Program-made: the position numbers and the translations under genes
Notes under the pieces: model-generated
What the model was told of the DNA's origin: nothing
Seen by the model: only the letters and a program-made list of their open reading frames with translations
Databases searched by the model: none
Shown here: in pieces, positions 31,553 through 42,642 of the stretch
Layout of the letters: each line of letters begins with the position of its first letter
Numbering within the stretch: the first letter of the stretch is position 1
Origin: Nemertoderma westbladi
Lineage: Eukaryota > Xenacoelomorpha > Nemertodermatida > Nemertodermatidae
Length of the DNA: 64,000 nt
Direction of reading: 5' to 3'
Assembly (NCBI GenBank): GCA_032718475.1
Contig: JAUCBJ010006949.1
Coordinates: 58,711 to 122,710, forward strand

Positions 31553-32044
31553 TTCGAACACAGTAGTGTTGAAAATGTTGTTTTTGATTGCAGTTTGAAT
31601 ACTAATAATATATCGCCATCGCCATCTACGGTGGTGATTTGCCACCATTTACCTTTTTTGATTTCCAATGAATATTTACTTTACTTTTCATTTCTACTCT
31701 CTTAAAATTTACTTTACTTTTTATTCCTATATTTGCTTTACTTTTCATTTATATTCTCTTAAAATTTACTTTACTTTTCATTTCTACTCTCTTAATAAAA
31801 TTTACTTTACTTTGTATTCCTAATATTTACTCTACTTTTCATTTCTATTCTCTTAAAATTTACTTTACTTTTGATTCCTATTGTATTAACTTTACTTTGC
31901 TTTTGATTCCCAGGGACGGATTATGAATTTTTGGGCCCCCGGCTGTCGCAACTTACGGGCCCCAAGCACCCCCCCCCCCCCCCCCCCCCACGAAAACCAA
32001 TTGCAAAAATTGTTGGTCCCCGTTGTAATTAAACATCATTTAAC
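31553..32044. repeat. Degenerate tttactttacttttcattt repeats and a poly-C tract
   Basis: About eight imperfect copies of a roughly 30-bp T-rich unit (tttactttacttttcatttctattctcttaaaa) occupy 31660-31915. A poly-C run of 21 nt lies at 31969-31989. No gene seen. Confidence 0.8.
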
Positions 32045-32324
32045 AAAAACACGATCTTTCATGATCAGGAAGCTGATCTCGAGAACCGGTTGACCGATCG
32101 AGCCAATTTTTTTTTAATCAACTCAGAATAGACCATTAAACATTTCTTACAATGAATGTTTATTAGAAAAATGCTTAGATTCGATTTTAAATATCCTGAT
32201 CTTTTCGCGATCATGATCTTGAGTTTTGCCCCTGACTTGAACTTTTTTATGCCCAAATTTTCTATAGGGGCTGTTGCGCTGTCAGTCAGAGAGGTCACAG
32301 CCCATGGGGTAAGGATTTACCCAT
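32045..32324. repeat. Interspersed repeat, copy A (body plus right terminal repeat)
   Basis: Shares the order cacgatcttt, gagaaccggttg-ccgatcgagcc, poly-T, tttat-aaaatgcttag and cgatcatgatcttg with 42960-43140. Its right end (gctgttgcgctgtcagtcag... to about 32324) is the reverse complement of the left end of the copy at 42643. Together they suggest a nonautonomous element with ~55-bp terminal inverted repeats. Confidence 0.75.
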
Positions 32325-32847
32325 GGGGCGCTAACTATCAGATAGTCTGATACCAACTGTCAGACAGTCTTTTTCAACTATCAGATAGATGATCGCCCAG
32401 TTACAAGTTGCCAGATAGTTGTATTTTTTAAACCCCGAGTGTTGTTGACGGAGTCTGTTATTATTATTATTATCAACACTCAGACCATGGTAAAATAAAC
32501 ATTCATGCGATAAACATAATAAATTATGCATGCACTAAATTATAAGTAATTATAAAAGGGGAGAAGACCGCCCAGGCTTTAACTGCACTTATGGGGGCCA
32601 TACACTAAAAATCCAGAAACTTATTAATATAAAATAAGGTATGAACAATAATTAAAGAAAGCAAATACACTATAAATAAAGCAAGGAACATTGATTATAT
32701 CTATTAACTAAATATTAAAGCGAATAAAAACTAATGAAACAGTAGTGAAGCAGAAACCGTACCAGTACTAAAAACCAATTAATTACAATGACGAATCTGA
32801 ATTAAAAATAAGTAAAAAATAATTAATTAAAAAATAGTTAAAAAGGA
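32325..32847. other. Unassigned, with short palindromic motifs; may include LINE 3' UTR
   Basis: Repeated ctatcagatag- and ctgtcagacag-like palindromes lie at 32332-32415. The last part before 32848 may be 3' UTR of the minus-strand LINE that ends there. No other gene was seen. Confidence 0.4.
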
Positions 32848-33306
32848 TCACGCCAAGTTTCTATCAAATTTGCAAAAATGCAGCAAATCAACATCGAGTA
32901 ATTTACGTGAAAAAGAGAGTAAGCTCTCTGAATCTACTACTGTTGCGTCTAATGAATTCCATATTGGAATCGCGCGATTGGCAAACGAAAATTTCGAAAT
33001 TTGCAGTCTACTGTAGTTAACCAATAGCTTGTGGTTGTGTCCTCTCAATCCACTACGCACTGGATAAGAGAAAAAATCATCAAAGGCTAAATCTATCAGA
33101 CCGTGTAAAATAGAAAAAACCATTTTTTGATCATAAATAATACGGCGAATTTCTAATGGTTGTAGCTTAAAATGCTTCAATCGTTCGAAATAACTAGTCC
33201 TACCTAGATTGCACCGAAGATAAAGACGTCTTGTATAATAACGTTGCACACCTTCAATGAGATCGATACTACCCATCGTGAACGGCGACCATACTTGAGT
33301 ACAATA
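32848..33306 (-). pseudogene. Jockey/CR1-type LINE, C-terminal segment (displaced by a nested insertion)
   Basis: The minus strand reads YCTQVWSPFT, LIEGVQRYYTRRLYLR, LQPLEIRRIIYDQKMVFSILHG and AIPIWNSLD before a stop at 32848. This is the post-RT tail of a jockey/CR1-type LINE. It directly continues AYVRPLLEY at 37421-37440 once the LINE at 33307-37420 is removed, so it is the missing end of the LINE at 37745-40003. Confidence 0.85.
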
Positions 33307-33309
33307 GCG

Positions 33310-33590
33310 TGACATAATCAGCGTGACAACCCTACCAACTGGCCTCAACATGTCCGTGACAGCAATCAGCATGTTAGTAATCAGCGTCACAACCTTCCCA
33401 GCTGGACTCAACACGATCGTGTCAGTACTCTGCGTGTTAGTAATCAGCGTGAGAACCCTTCCAGATGTCATGACAACCCTCCAAGCTGGTCTCAACATAA
33501 TCGTGACAGTAACCAACGCGTTAGTAATCAGTGTGACAACTCTTCCAGCTGGACTCAGCACCTACGTCAAAGCAACAAATGGACCGACCG
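33310..33590 (+). repeat. Tandem repeats at the 5' end of the nested LINE
   Basis: About four imperfect units of roughly 70-75 bp built on gttagtaatcagcgtgacaac and ccagctggactcaaca. They start at the element's 5' junction and may be promoter-type repeats or the remnant of ORF1; a short open frame across them is repeat-derived. Confidence 0.75.
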
Positions 33591-33754
33591 CAGCAGTTTA
33601 ACTATTAACCCGAAACCCACCTCGAGACCAGGGAACACTACAGTTTAACATTGACAGTGAAGGGCGCGCCGTCTCCGGAACGTATACACAATCATTAATT
33701 TCTGGAAATAGGGAGAACCCCACCAAGTCTGTCAATTCAACTAGTCTTAATGGG

Positions 33755-36700
33755 TTGAGAGTAGGTACATTTAACTGTCACGGATTCTCTTCAAACTCGG
33801 ACTATGTCAGAGACATACTAGACCAATGCGACATATTTGCTATACAGGAGCACTGGCTCGATCAGGTAGAATGCCAGGAGCTTTTAAACGAGTTTGCCGA
33901 TGGGTTTAACTGCGAATCCATTGTAAGCAATTTAATGAGTAATGGAAAACGTTGTAGAGGTGCAGGTGGCGCCGCTCTTTTCTTCTCTAAGAGCAAGGTC
34001 AAGAGTTATTCAAAAGTTGAATCTGGAGATAACATCGTTGGTATTGTCACCGAAATCAATAACCAGTCTGCTATGTTTTTATCATGCTATGCCCCAGATG
34101 CCAGTAAAGGCATTACAGCCTACACCGACTTCATAGGTAGACTTCAGTCAGTCCTAGACGAACACAAGTATGCAACACCGATTATCCTCATGGATGCTAA
34201 CGCCGACATTGGCCCACTGCAAGGTAAACGTCACACACGCTCTAATGCATCACCACGCGGGTCTGACCTCAACACATTCCTATTGGGAAACAACCTCGCT
34301 GCCATTGACACGTTTCAGGAGTTTAGTGGCCCATGTTATACCTTCTTCCGCAATGGGGATGGGATATCCTACATTGACCACATCATCTGCAACACTACAA
34401 CTACCAATCTGATTTCAGGCATCGTACACTACCCCTGTCCTGCAGACAACACGTCTGACCACGTTCCCATCATTGCTCAAATCGACTTCCATTTGCCGTT
34501 TGCGACTAATACCGTCCCCTCCAAACGCTGCCTCCCAACTGCAAAGGGCACTCCCTACATTAGACTTAATTGGAAGAAGGTAACACCAGACCACCTACAA
34601 AAATACAACACAGAGGTCAAATCAAAACTGGAGAAAATCGTCTCCAAAATAGAGAACGTGACTAATTGGGATCAGGATACTTTAGATTTCATGGCCGTAA
34701 ACATACAGGACATCATACGCTCTGCCGCCATGGCCCATATCCCAATTTGTAAGCCACACCATAAATCAAAAAATCACAGGATTAGATCGCAGAAACTAGT
34801 GGATCGGGTGAAGATAACCAGGCGACTCTACAATGGGTGGCACCAACGTGGAAAGGGGGACGACGACCCAATTGGAGCCGCATTCAAGGAATCAAAACGT
34901 ATGACACGAAGGCTGCGCAACTTCCTGAACAAACAGTTTGTAAACTCAAACCTGGCCAATAAGGCCACACTCCACCAACGCAACCCAAGCAAATTCTGGA
35001 ATTATTTCAACAAAAATAAGTCGCCAGTTAAGGTACCAGAGGAAGTCCAATGCATGATATTCAATAATTTACTTGAAGGCTCCCGGCGGAACAACTCTTC
35101 TTTTGACGATATTAACGCCAGGCTAGATCACTCCTGCCGCAACTCAACATGTCCTTCTGTTTCCCCCAGCACTGTCCAGAGAGCAGTTTCGCAACTGTCA
35201 CTGGGTAAGTCACCCGATAGTAATTCTCTCGTTGTAGAACATATTTTACACTTAGATCCCGACAATAACCCAATCTGCAGTATCATTGCTAAACTACTAA
35301 ACGAATCGATCCGCCTCGGACAGGCCCCTACTTCATTTGGTAGCACTGTAGTCAACTACATATACAAGGGTAAGAAGAAGAATACGTTGAATCCAAAGTC
35401 CTATCGACCAATCTCGATTGTAAATGTATTTGCTAAGATCATGGAAGCAGTAATACTACAATATCTATGGAACTCTGATACATTCAGTAACCAAAATCAA
35501 TTCGCGTATAAGAAAAAGTATGGTGCAGATATTATAATCTCCTTGGTGTTAGAGAACCTCGAGTACTATCGGCAACAAGGATCTCCAGTCTACCTCTGCC
35601 AACTAGACATCTCATCGGCGTTCGACAGTGTCGACTACAAGATCCTTCTTAATAAATTACTTGATCATAATATTCTTAACCCATATTTGTGTCGTATCCT
35701 GATGAGTTATTATAGCATCACCCAGCTCTACTTGAAATTCAACAACACCATACTATCCACTCCAATCCCAGTCACGCACGGCCTAAAACAAGGGTCGCTA
35801 CTCTCTCCGACCTTATTTAATATTTACGTGGCCGACATATTTAACATCCTTGAGAAGAATGGCGCCGGATGTAGGGTCAGGGATATATGGATCGGCTGCC
35901 TTGGATACGCCGATGACTTACTACTCATGGCTTCCTCCCCAAAAGATATTGAATCAATGGTAAGGGTTGTCAACGAAGGAGCACACAACTTGCGATTAGA
36001 GATCGAGGCCACTAAGACCAGATGGATATACAGCGGTAGCCCTGCACATATTCCAACATTCATAGACATCGGCGGGTCCTTGCTAGAACCTTCCAGTCAC
36101 ATAAATTTTCTGGGTTTTAAGATACCATGTAGCAAAGCTGATCCCCTTAAAGCAGCCATGCATATCTTAGCAGCGTACAGCGAGAGATTCCAGAGACAAG
36201 GATGGACTACCAGACATTTAACCTGCTCCACCATCGCCACTCTATGGAATAAAGTAGCGATTCCGTCCGCATTGTACAATATCCAGTTCTTGGTTGGTGC
36301 TATGACGTCCACCCAGTTAGAACAACTAGATGCCTACCATCGTAAGATCATGCGAGGACTGCTCTGCCTTGGTTCTTACACCTCAAATACTATAATCTAC
36401 AATCTCATGGACTGCCCACCAATATCGGTTTTTCGCCTCTGTATAGGGACGCTAATAAGACTGACGAAGTGCCCAAATCATCCACTACAAACTTCTCTGC
36501 GCCACTTACTAGACCTCAATACAAAGGGGAAATACCAAGGCCTCGGCAGCACCTACAAGATGGCCCAGACCCACTTCCTCCTACCTCGGCTCGCGTCGAT
36601 CCTTCTGTATGAATACTCCTTAAAGAGTCTGCAATCTCGTTTGCCAATTTCTAATCCCCCACCATATGACCTTGTCAGCTCCAATTTCATAAGAAACTGC

Positions 36701-36769
36701 TACAGCCTTAGCACGCTCACATTCGAAACCAAGCATAAAATGATACTAGACTATTTCAACATTATATAG
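33755..36769 (+). CDS. LINE ORF2: APE endonuclease + reverse transcriptase (1004 aa)
   Basis: An uninterrupted frame. The endonuclease has FNCHGF near residue 6, IQEHWLD near 30, ILMDANADIG near 147, YIDHIICN near 208 and SDHVPII near 235. The RT has SYRPISIVNV near 548, CQLDISSAFDSVDY (motif A) near 620, HGLKQGSLLSPTLFN near 677 and LGYADDLLLM (motif C) near 716. There is no RNase H. The order and motifs are those of CR1/L2-group LINEs, and the protein resembles ORF2 of the large LINE at 50953-54081 (both keep QEHWL and YADD). It could still be catalytically competent. The start ATG follows a stop-rich leader, and the true start could be slightly upstream. Confidence 0.93.
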   Translation: MRVGTFNCHGFSSNSDYVRDILDQCDIFAIQEHWLDQVECQELLNEFADGFNCESIVSNLMSNGKRCRGAGGAALFFSKSKVKSYSKVESGDNIVGIVTEINNQSAMFLSCYAPDASKGITAYTDFIGRLQSVLDEHKYATPIILMDANADIGPLQGKRHTRSNASPRGSDLNTFLLGNNLAAIDTFQEFSGPCYTFFRNGDGISYIDHIICNTTTTNLISGIVHYPCPADNTSDHVPIIAQIDFHLPFATNTVPSKRCLPTAKGTPYIRLNWKKVTPDHLQKYNTEVKSKLEKIVSKIENVTNWDQDTLDFMAVNIQDIIRSAAMAHIPICKPHHKSKNHRIRSQKLVDRVKITRRLYNGWHQRGKGDDDPIGAAFKESKRMTRRLRNFLNKQFVNSNLANKATLHQRNPSKFWNYFNKNKSPVKVPEEVQCMIFNNLLEGSRRNNSSFDDINARLDHSCRNSTCPSVSPSTVQRAVSQLSLGKSPDSNSLVVEHILHLDPDNNPICSIIAKLLNESIRLGQAPTSFGSTVVNYIYKGKKKNTLNPKSYRPISIVNVFAKIMEAVILQYLWNSDTFSNQNQFAYKKKYGADIIISLVLENLEYYRQQGSPVYLCQLDISSAFDSVDYKILLNKLLDHNILNPYLCRILMSYYSITQLYLKFNNTILSTPIPVTHGLKQGSLLSPTLFNIYVADIFNILEKNGAGCRVRDIWIGCLGYADDLLLMASSPKDIESMVRVVNEGAHNLRLEIEATKTRWIYSGSPAHIPTFIDIGGSLLEPSSHINFLGFKIPCSKADPLKAAMHILAAYSERFQRQGWTTRHLTCSTIATLWNKVAIPSALYNIQFLVGAMTSTQLEQLDAYHRKIMRGLLCLGSYTSNTIIYNLMDCPPISVFRLCIGTLIRLTKCPNHPLQTSLRHLLDLNTKGKYQGLGSTYKMAQTHFLLPRLASILLYEYSLKSLQSRLPISNPPPYDLVSSNFIRNCYSLSTLTFETKHKMILDYFNII

Positions 36770-37443
36770 CACTCTCAGCATTGCCGCGAATAGGGGTTCA
36801 TAATATGTGGCTGCATCCTCACCTGCACCTAGCTTGTCAAATTCTAATCCCTGACAATACGACCTCGTTATTTGACGTTTTAACTACAAATTTTAATAAG
36901 TGTCAAGCTTGAATCTGTTCATTTTATCTGATACTTACTGTTTATCTAATATTTTATCGAGTTTGTTAAGACCACCTTAAATGGATCACCTGGGACATGG
37001 CGCGTCCTTCACTTGTAGACAATAATGCCTGTCTCACCATATTTTATTCATGGCCCTGATTTTTGTCGCCATTATTGCTACGTGAATAATATAATTACAA
37101 ACTTATATGAGTGGCTTAGATAATTGCCCTTATATTTTACTATAAACAGAACCCACTACTAACTATTGGTGAAATTGTTTCTTGGTTCGACCATTTTAAT
37201 ATGAAAAAGCCTATGTATGTATATATAGTTTAACTGTGTCGTATTAGAACCTACTAATAATTATTGGTGAAATCGATCCTGTATATATATACTCTTCGTG
37301 TCACCATGTTGTTCAGTTTTTATTTGTGCCATAACTGTGAATATGGGTTTTACATAATTCAAATAATTATGATTAAAAGTGCCAGCCTGCCTGGTTTCTA
37401 TGTTGAAATGAATGAATGAATACTCTAGTAAAGGCCTAACATA

Positions 37444-37732
37444 GGCCTAATATAATTTTTTTTTAATAAACTCAAATCTTTATTATTTACTCTATCGCAA
37501 TTAATAAGGTAACAGTTCCGTATAGCACGGTAACTTTAAGATTTATGAACAGAGTTGACATGGGTTCACCAACCAAACTCTTCAGTCTGCTACCCAAGCA
37601 CCTGCGCCATCATCCAGCCCCAGTAGCCGCCACGAACGTCGCCCCCCTCTAAGGCACAAACCCACAGCGCGCACCAACGCGATGGACAGACGGGCCCTAA
37701 CCCATCCGAGAACGAATCCTGGGGGTTTCTCC
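37444..37732 (-). mobile_element. 289-bp polyadenylated retrocopy with 12-bp duplication
   Basis: Flanked by the perfect direct repeat aggcctaacata (37432-37443 and 37733-37744). On the minus strand it ends with aataataaag (poly(A) signal) about 12 nt before an A-rich tail at about 37453-37461. This is the structure of a reverse-transcribed polyadenylated RNA. The body is GC-rich and unrecognised, so source transcript unknown; it may be a SINE, a LINE 3' end or a processed pseudogene. It interrupts the LINE at AYVRP. Confidence 0.85.
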
Positions 37733-37744
37733 AGGCCTAACATA

Positions 37745-40003
37745 TGCCTTGTAGGCTAAAAGCAATGCCTTTTCGTTGTTCGTATAGAAACAACGAAAAA
37801 TCATGTTAGAGATTTTATAAGCCTTAGCTACTTGTTCACGACAATATTTATCGAACTTAAGGTTGTCGCACACAGTAATACCTAAATCTTTACAATGAGA
37901 AACTAATTTAATCGGCTTGTCATTGAGTGAATAAGTTAACAAAGGATTTGTAATACCAATGTGTATAACTGAGCACTTATGGGCAGCCACTCCTAACTGC
38001 CAACTGATAGCCCAGTTACCTAACGTGTTAAGCGATTGTGAAATAAGATTAGCATTACTGCAATTAGCGACAACAGGAGAATATAGTTTAACGTCATCAG
38101 CGAATAGTTTAACTGTAACAGAGTCTAATAGCACCGGAAGGTCATTTATAAAAATCAGAAACAGGACAGGTCCCAGAACACTACCTTGGGGAGTGCCTGA
38201 AGTAACCTTGCAAATTTCAGAAAAACAATTACCAACCACTATTCGTTGAGTTCTGTTAGCCAAAAATGCACCAATCCAACCTAGTAAATTGCCGCAGATA
38301 CCATATGAAGACAGTTTTGCCAAAAGCTTAGAGTGCACCACCGAATCAAAAGCTTTAGCAAAATCAATGTATACAATATCAATATTCTTACGATTATCAA
38401 GCAGTTGTGTCCAGTCGGTGATACACTCTAATAATTGCGTACAAGTAGATCTACGCTGTAGGAACCCATGCTGAGATTTTGATATCAATTTATGTTCTAA
38501 AAGATACTTAGTTAACTCTACTTTAATGCACATTTCCATAAGTTTACAGGCTATACAAGTTAGTGATACAGGTCTATAATTATAAGGGTCCGAAGGATCG
38601 CCTTTCTTGTACAATGGAATAACTAAAGCAGTACGCCAAACAGATGGCAGAGCATTGGAAGCAAATGATATATTAAAAATAACTGATAAAGGCACAGCTA
38701 AAAATAATGCAAGTTTAGAAAATAAAATACTTGGCAGATCATCCGGAGTACGGCTTGTCTTGCCTTTCAGTTTTCTCAGCATTGTTAAAATAGTTGCAGG
38801 TTCAAAATTTATATCAGATAACTGGGCGCTAGAATGTACTTTTCTAGGAAATGGTGGGATAGACCCATTGTCCTCACTGAAGTTTTGCGAGAGTACCATT
38901 GAAAATATATTAGCTTTAGTAACATCATCAACTACAGTATTACCATTGTACTGTAATGGTGCAATACCCGCTTTATTGCGTTTTCGTGAGTTAGTGTACT
39001 TAAAGACTGCTTCCGGACTTCCTGAGCTGAGAATTTTACATTCTTTGGCGCAGGCAGCCCGGAATGCACCCTGAGAAGCAGCTTTAGCAGCCTTAGTGTA
39101 AGCTGCTCTGCCAGATACTGTGTGCCTGCGGCGCCACAGTTTCTTTTTATTATTCTGAAGTTGCTTTACATAAACCGGGTATGCTTTCTTATTAGGATTA
39201 ATAGATTTGAAAGGCACACAATTATCAATACCTACTTTGAGTATACTTGTAAATTTGCACCAGAAATCATCTATAGTGTTACATAATTGAAATTCGATAG
39301 TCCAATTGATATTTTGTAAATATGACGAAAATTTGTTATAGTCACAGTTAGAAAAGTCATGAAAACCAATGCAATCTCGCTGAAATAACTCATGTGGGGA
39401 AATAATATTAAAACAAACTGTAGCATGATCACTAGTAGAAAAATTTTCAATTACTGAAACACAAGATACATGTAAGTCTTCCGAACATAAAACTAGGTCT
39501 AGGACATTATCTAAGCGCGTTGGCTCTAATTGAAGTTGAGAAAGACCAGATTCTAAAACAAAATTAGAACATGAATTATATATTTGTGAGTCCGGATGAG
39601 ATAGTTCAACCCAATCAAAATCTGGTAGATTAAAATCGCCCATTATTACGCAGGGCCGGTCAATGTCACACAGACTAGATAGGCAACCATACAAAATGTC
39701 CGACTGGTCAGGTGAAAGACTAGTACTTCTGTATACACATACAATACGACTGGGAACATTTCCGAGAAGGTCAACAGCGATAATCTCGACATCGTTAAAT
39801 ATTTGGGGTATCAGAACACGGGAGCATTTAATCGAGTTATGGATTAAAAGGGCTACACCTCCTCCACGAGATGGGCGATCATTACGATAAACTTTGTATT
39901 TATCCGCACGCGAAAGCATGGCGTCTGTAACAGTAGCATCTAACCAAGTTTCGGTGACACCAACTATGTCGTACAAAGCATCACACAAATTTTCGAACTC
40001 AGG
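37745..40003 (-). pseudogene. Jockey/CR1-type LINE ORF2, main part (EN-RT), split by two insertions
   Basis: Minus-strand frame open for about 750 codons. Endonuclease: VGVTETWLD, IMGDFNLPDFDW, and STSDHATVCF near the catalytic His. RT: NYRPVSLTCIACK, VYIDFAKAFDSVVHSK (motif A), SGTPQGSVLGPVLF and KLFADDVKLYS (motif C). The first ~30 endonuclease residues are missing, so it is 5'-truncated near 40003. The frame reaches AYVRP, is broken by the 289-bp retrocopy, resumes for LLEY at 37432-37421, and then continues at 33306 after the nested LINE. Apart from truncation and insertions no frame damage is visible, so it was probably intact when hit. Confidence 0.9.
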
Positions 40004-40640
40004 ATGTTACTTCCGAAATCGTTGATCGTGGTGCCGGTGCCGGAATTCTGGCTTTGATTAAAAACACTGAACTGCTGAACGATGGCGGAATCTACGAAAC
40101 CCGGCCGGATTCCTAATCCGAGGAGGCGACGGAGTCAATTAAACGTAACAATGAAACGATCGCGATGGACAATGGACTGATGGAGTCTATTCAATGTATC
40201 CAGAACGATACGATGGCGGCGGAGTCTATTACAGTATTAAACACGCAACCAAAGCGATCAGATGATGGCGAAGTAATCTACAAAACAGAGAATGACAGGA
40301 AGGCGATGGAGTTTCTGAGTTAATTAAAGCCAGTAAGATGTGCATAGCGAAGCAATCGAGACGGATAACGGAGTCTATTACAGTATTAAACACGCAACCA
40401 AAGCGATCAGACGATGGCGAAGTAATCTACAAAACAGAGAACGACAGGAAGGCGATGGAGTTTATTAAACCCAGTAAGATGGTGCATAGCGAAGCGATCG
40501 AGACGGATAACGGAGTCTATTACAGAATTAAACCTGGAACGAAGACGGTGGAATCTATAGGCTTAAACCTGGAACAATGCGAACAAGGCTACTCTAAAGT
40601 TAGACTAGACTGGTTTGTGAGATTAACTTGCCAATACTAA
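40004..40640 (+). other. Tandemly duplicated coding-like sequence, unrecognised
   Basis: The plus strand carries direct duplications: the stretch around 40216-40315 (acagtattaaacacgcaacc onward) recurs at 40380-40470 almost unchanged, with further partial copies to about 40550. The frame at 40338-40640 encodes acidic peptide repeats (RSDDGEVIYKTENDRKAMEF; AIETDNGVYYRIKPG). Upstream, 40010-40115 reads TSEIVDRGAGAGILALIKN. I do not recognise the protein. It could be a host exon cluster or an element ORF1; there is a stop between copies (near 40318), so no single frame spans the block. Confidence 0.5.
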
Positions 40641-42642
40641 CTCAATACAATTTGCTTTCTTCGAATTCCTAATAATATATTTTTATCTTAATAATAAATT
40701 ATTCAACATCAATTATTTTATAAGTCTTGTCAATGTATAAGATTGCTAAAGACTAAAGAGCTAACTTTAGGAAGATCTGCCTTATATTTTTAGAATTATT
40801 ATAATTAATTTTGTTATGTTTATTTATAATGAATTGTATCTTTTGACAGACTACTTGATGTGCGACCATGATAATAAAATTAAATGGTGCCGAAATATTT
40901 TAACTTACTTAACTGCAGGTAGGGGGGGGGGGGGGGGGCAATCAATATTCTTCCCTCTCCAGGTGAAAATCGACGCAAATAACAGCTTGTTTACTACTAA
41001 AATAAAACTGCATCCTGTTCTATAGGAAAAAACATTATAGGGGAAACTTTAGCAAGTTGTGTTTATTTTAGCCGATAGACAAGATTACATGTTTACCAAG
41101 TTTGGTATAATTTAGTCAAAGATTGAATAAGTTACGATTTAAATTATCAGTGGAGGGTGAAGGCGCCGGGCCAGGATTCAGTTATACTTGAATAAAGAAT
41201 AGTGATTAAACCAAGCAGCCAAGGGATACGCGATATATGACACTGCTGTATAAGTTCATTGAATGACTGTTCGTTTCGAAACATTTAATTCAAAACTATA
41301 TAAATGTTAATATACTGTTGGATTTTTTTTTTGTAATAATTAACAGATGAATTATATTTCATTAATTTATTTTTTTTATCTAATCACATTATTAAATAAC
41401 GAAGCACAGAAATAATACTAAGATTGAATATTTAATTGAAGGTACAGTACCGAATTTAATATTTGAATGGGAGAATCTTTTAGGCTCGTTAAGCCAAGGA
41501 ATGCCTGTTCACCACCATGGGTGATCTTTCACAGTAAACCCTTCCACTCTGTTTCCCAAGTTGCCTTGGTTCCCAATCGACCACTGAAGGATAAAAGCCG
41601 GGGTTGGGCTAGGCTGCAGCATTTAAAGCACTGTGCCCAAACAGTACTGCTCCATCTAGGGATCGAACATTGAATATTTGAGATTGCATAAGATAGAGTA
41701 TTGAATATTGAATATCTTCGGCCGTCATCCCGTTGGTGACTGCATTGGCAACCATTTCGACAGTTTCGATTAGTCCCTAAATAGACCGATGGTCGGCGTG
41801 CAGGCGTGGTTGCTGTCCCCATGACTGAGGCTGCATTACCAACCAAAATTGCCATCGCCAGGCATTGGAGTAGAAACTGGTGTGACCGCGGTTCGTGGGT
41901 GGCACTGTGGAGACGAGCCCCGATCTCCCGGAGGAAGGTGGATGTCTCTGGCCAGGGCGGCCAAAAGTCTCAAAGGCCACGGGGTGAAATAAATGGCCCC
42001 GGTCCATTAGGTCGCGATACTTAGAGTTTTTAATGCGCTCCGCCCCCTTAGCTGAGTGCCCCTCAAAAATGATGGTTTGTTGAAGGTGGCAGGGGGCCAG
42101 TGGATCTAGTAATAATTAACGCAAAGATATGATTAGGTAGGCCTACGTGATATTGATATTACTGTATTAATTTCTCAAACCAAACTGCCAAACCTCCATT
42201 GACGTCAAATATATCAATTTCTCAATCCATACTAATCCGTATGTAATAATGCAGTAATGTACACTGTAATGCAATACCGGTAATGTCAATGTCCAACCAA
42301 ACAATGCGTTGAGTGTTATCGGACCAGCCTCCGAGAAATGTTAGTAGGCTAACGGCACCTCGCTCTGTCCACTGTCGCATCAGTTTTTGTAGTGGTCAGG
42401 TAGTCTAGTTCCAGGCTACCAGAATCCGTTAGGCCTAGTGCATGATATAGAATCAGCACATCCTGACATCTGTGCAACTCCTGAACTCACGCGAACATTT
42501 TACAGATGGCGGTCTAATTTATATGGTCTTGTACCGCGAAACCGTGTATTATTTACAGATGTAGGCTAAATTTCGGGTCTTGTACCGTGCACAGTACTGG
42601 TGGGCCTACACAGCTACTGCTATTTTGCCTAATACAGGTCCC
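40641..42642. other. Unassigned; poly-G tract and a GC-rich island
   Basis: AT-rich with a 17-G run at 40922-40938. A GC-richer block at about 41480-42060 stands out and contains overlapping short open frames on both strands without recognisable motifs; it may be an untranslated or decayed element segment. No gene can be supported. Confidence 0.35.

Larger units (their letters stand above)
33307..37420 (+). mobile_element. L2/CR1-like LINE nested in another LINE
   Basis: A 4.1-kb insertion exactly between the Tyr and Cys codons of the host LINE (LEY|CTQVW). It contains a tandem-repeat leader (33310-33590), an intact ORF2 (33755-36769) and a 3' UTR with a small stem (ccagcctgcctgg) followed by a (tgaa)n tail at 37403-37420. 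There is at most a 2-bp (ta) target duplication, as usual for CR1/L2-group LINEs. ORF1 is missing, so it is 5'-truncated or uses an unrecognised leader. Confidence 0.88.

Noticed and set aside
41467-42024. Overlapping open frames in a GC-rich block
   Set aside because: Frames on both strands are similar in length, with no motif or splice signals; I could not support a gene.
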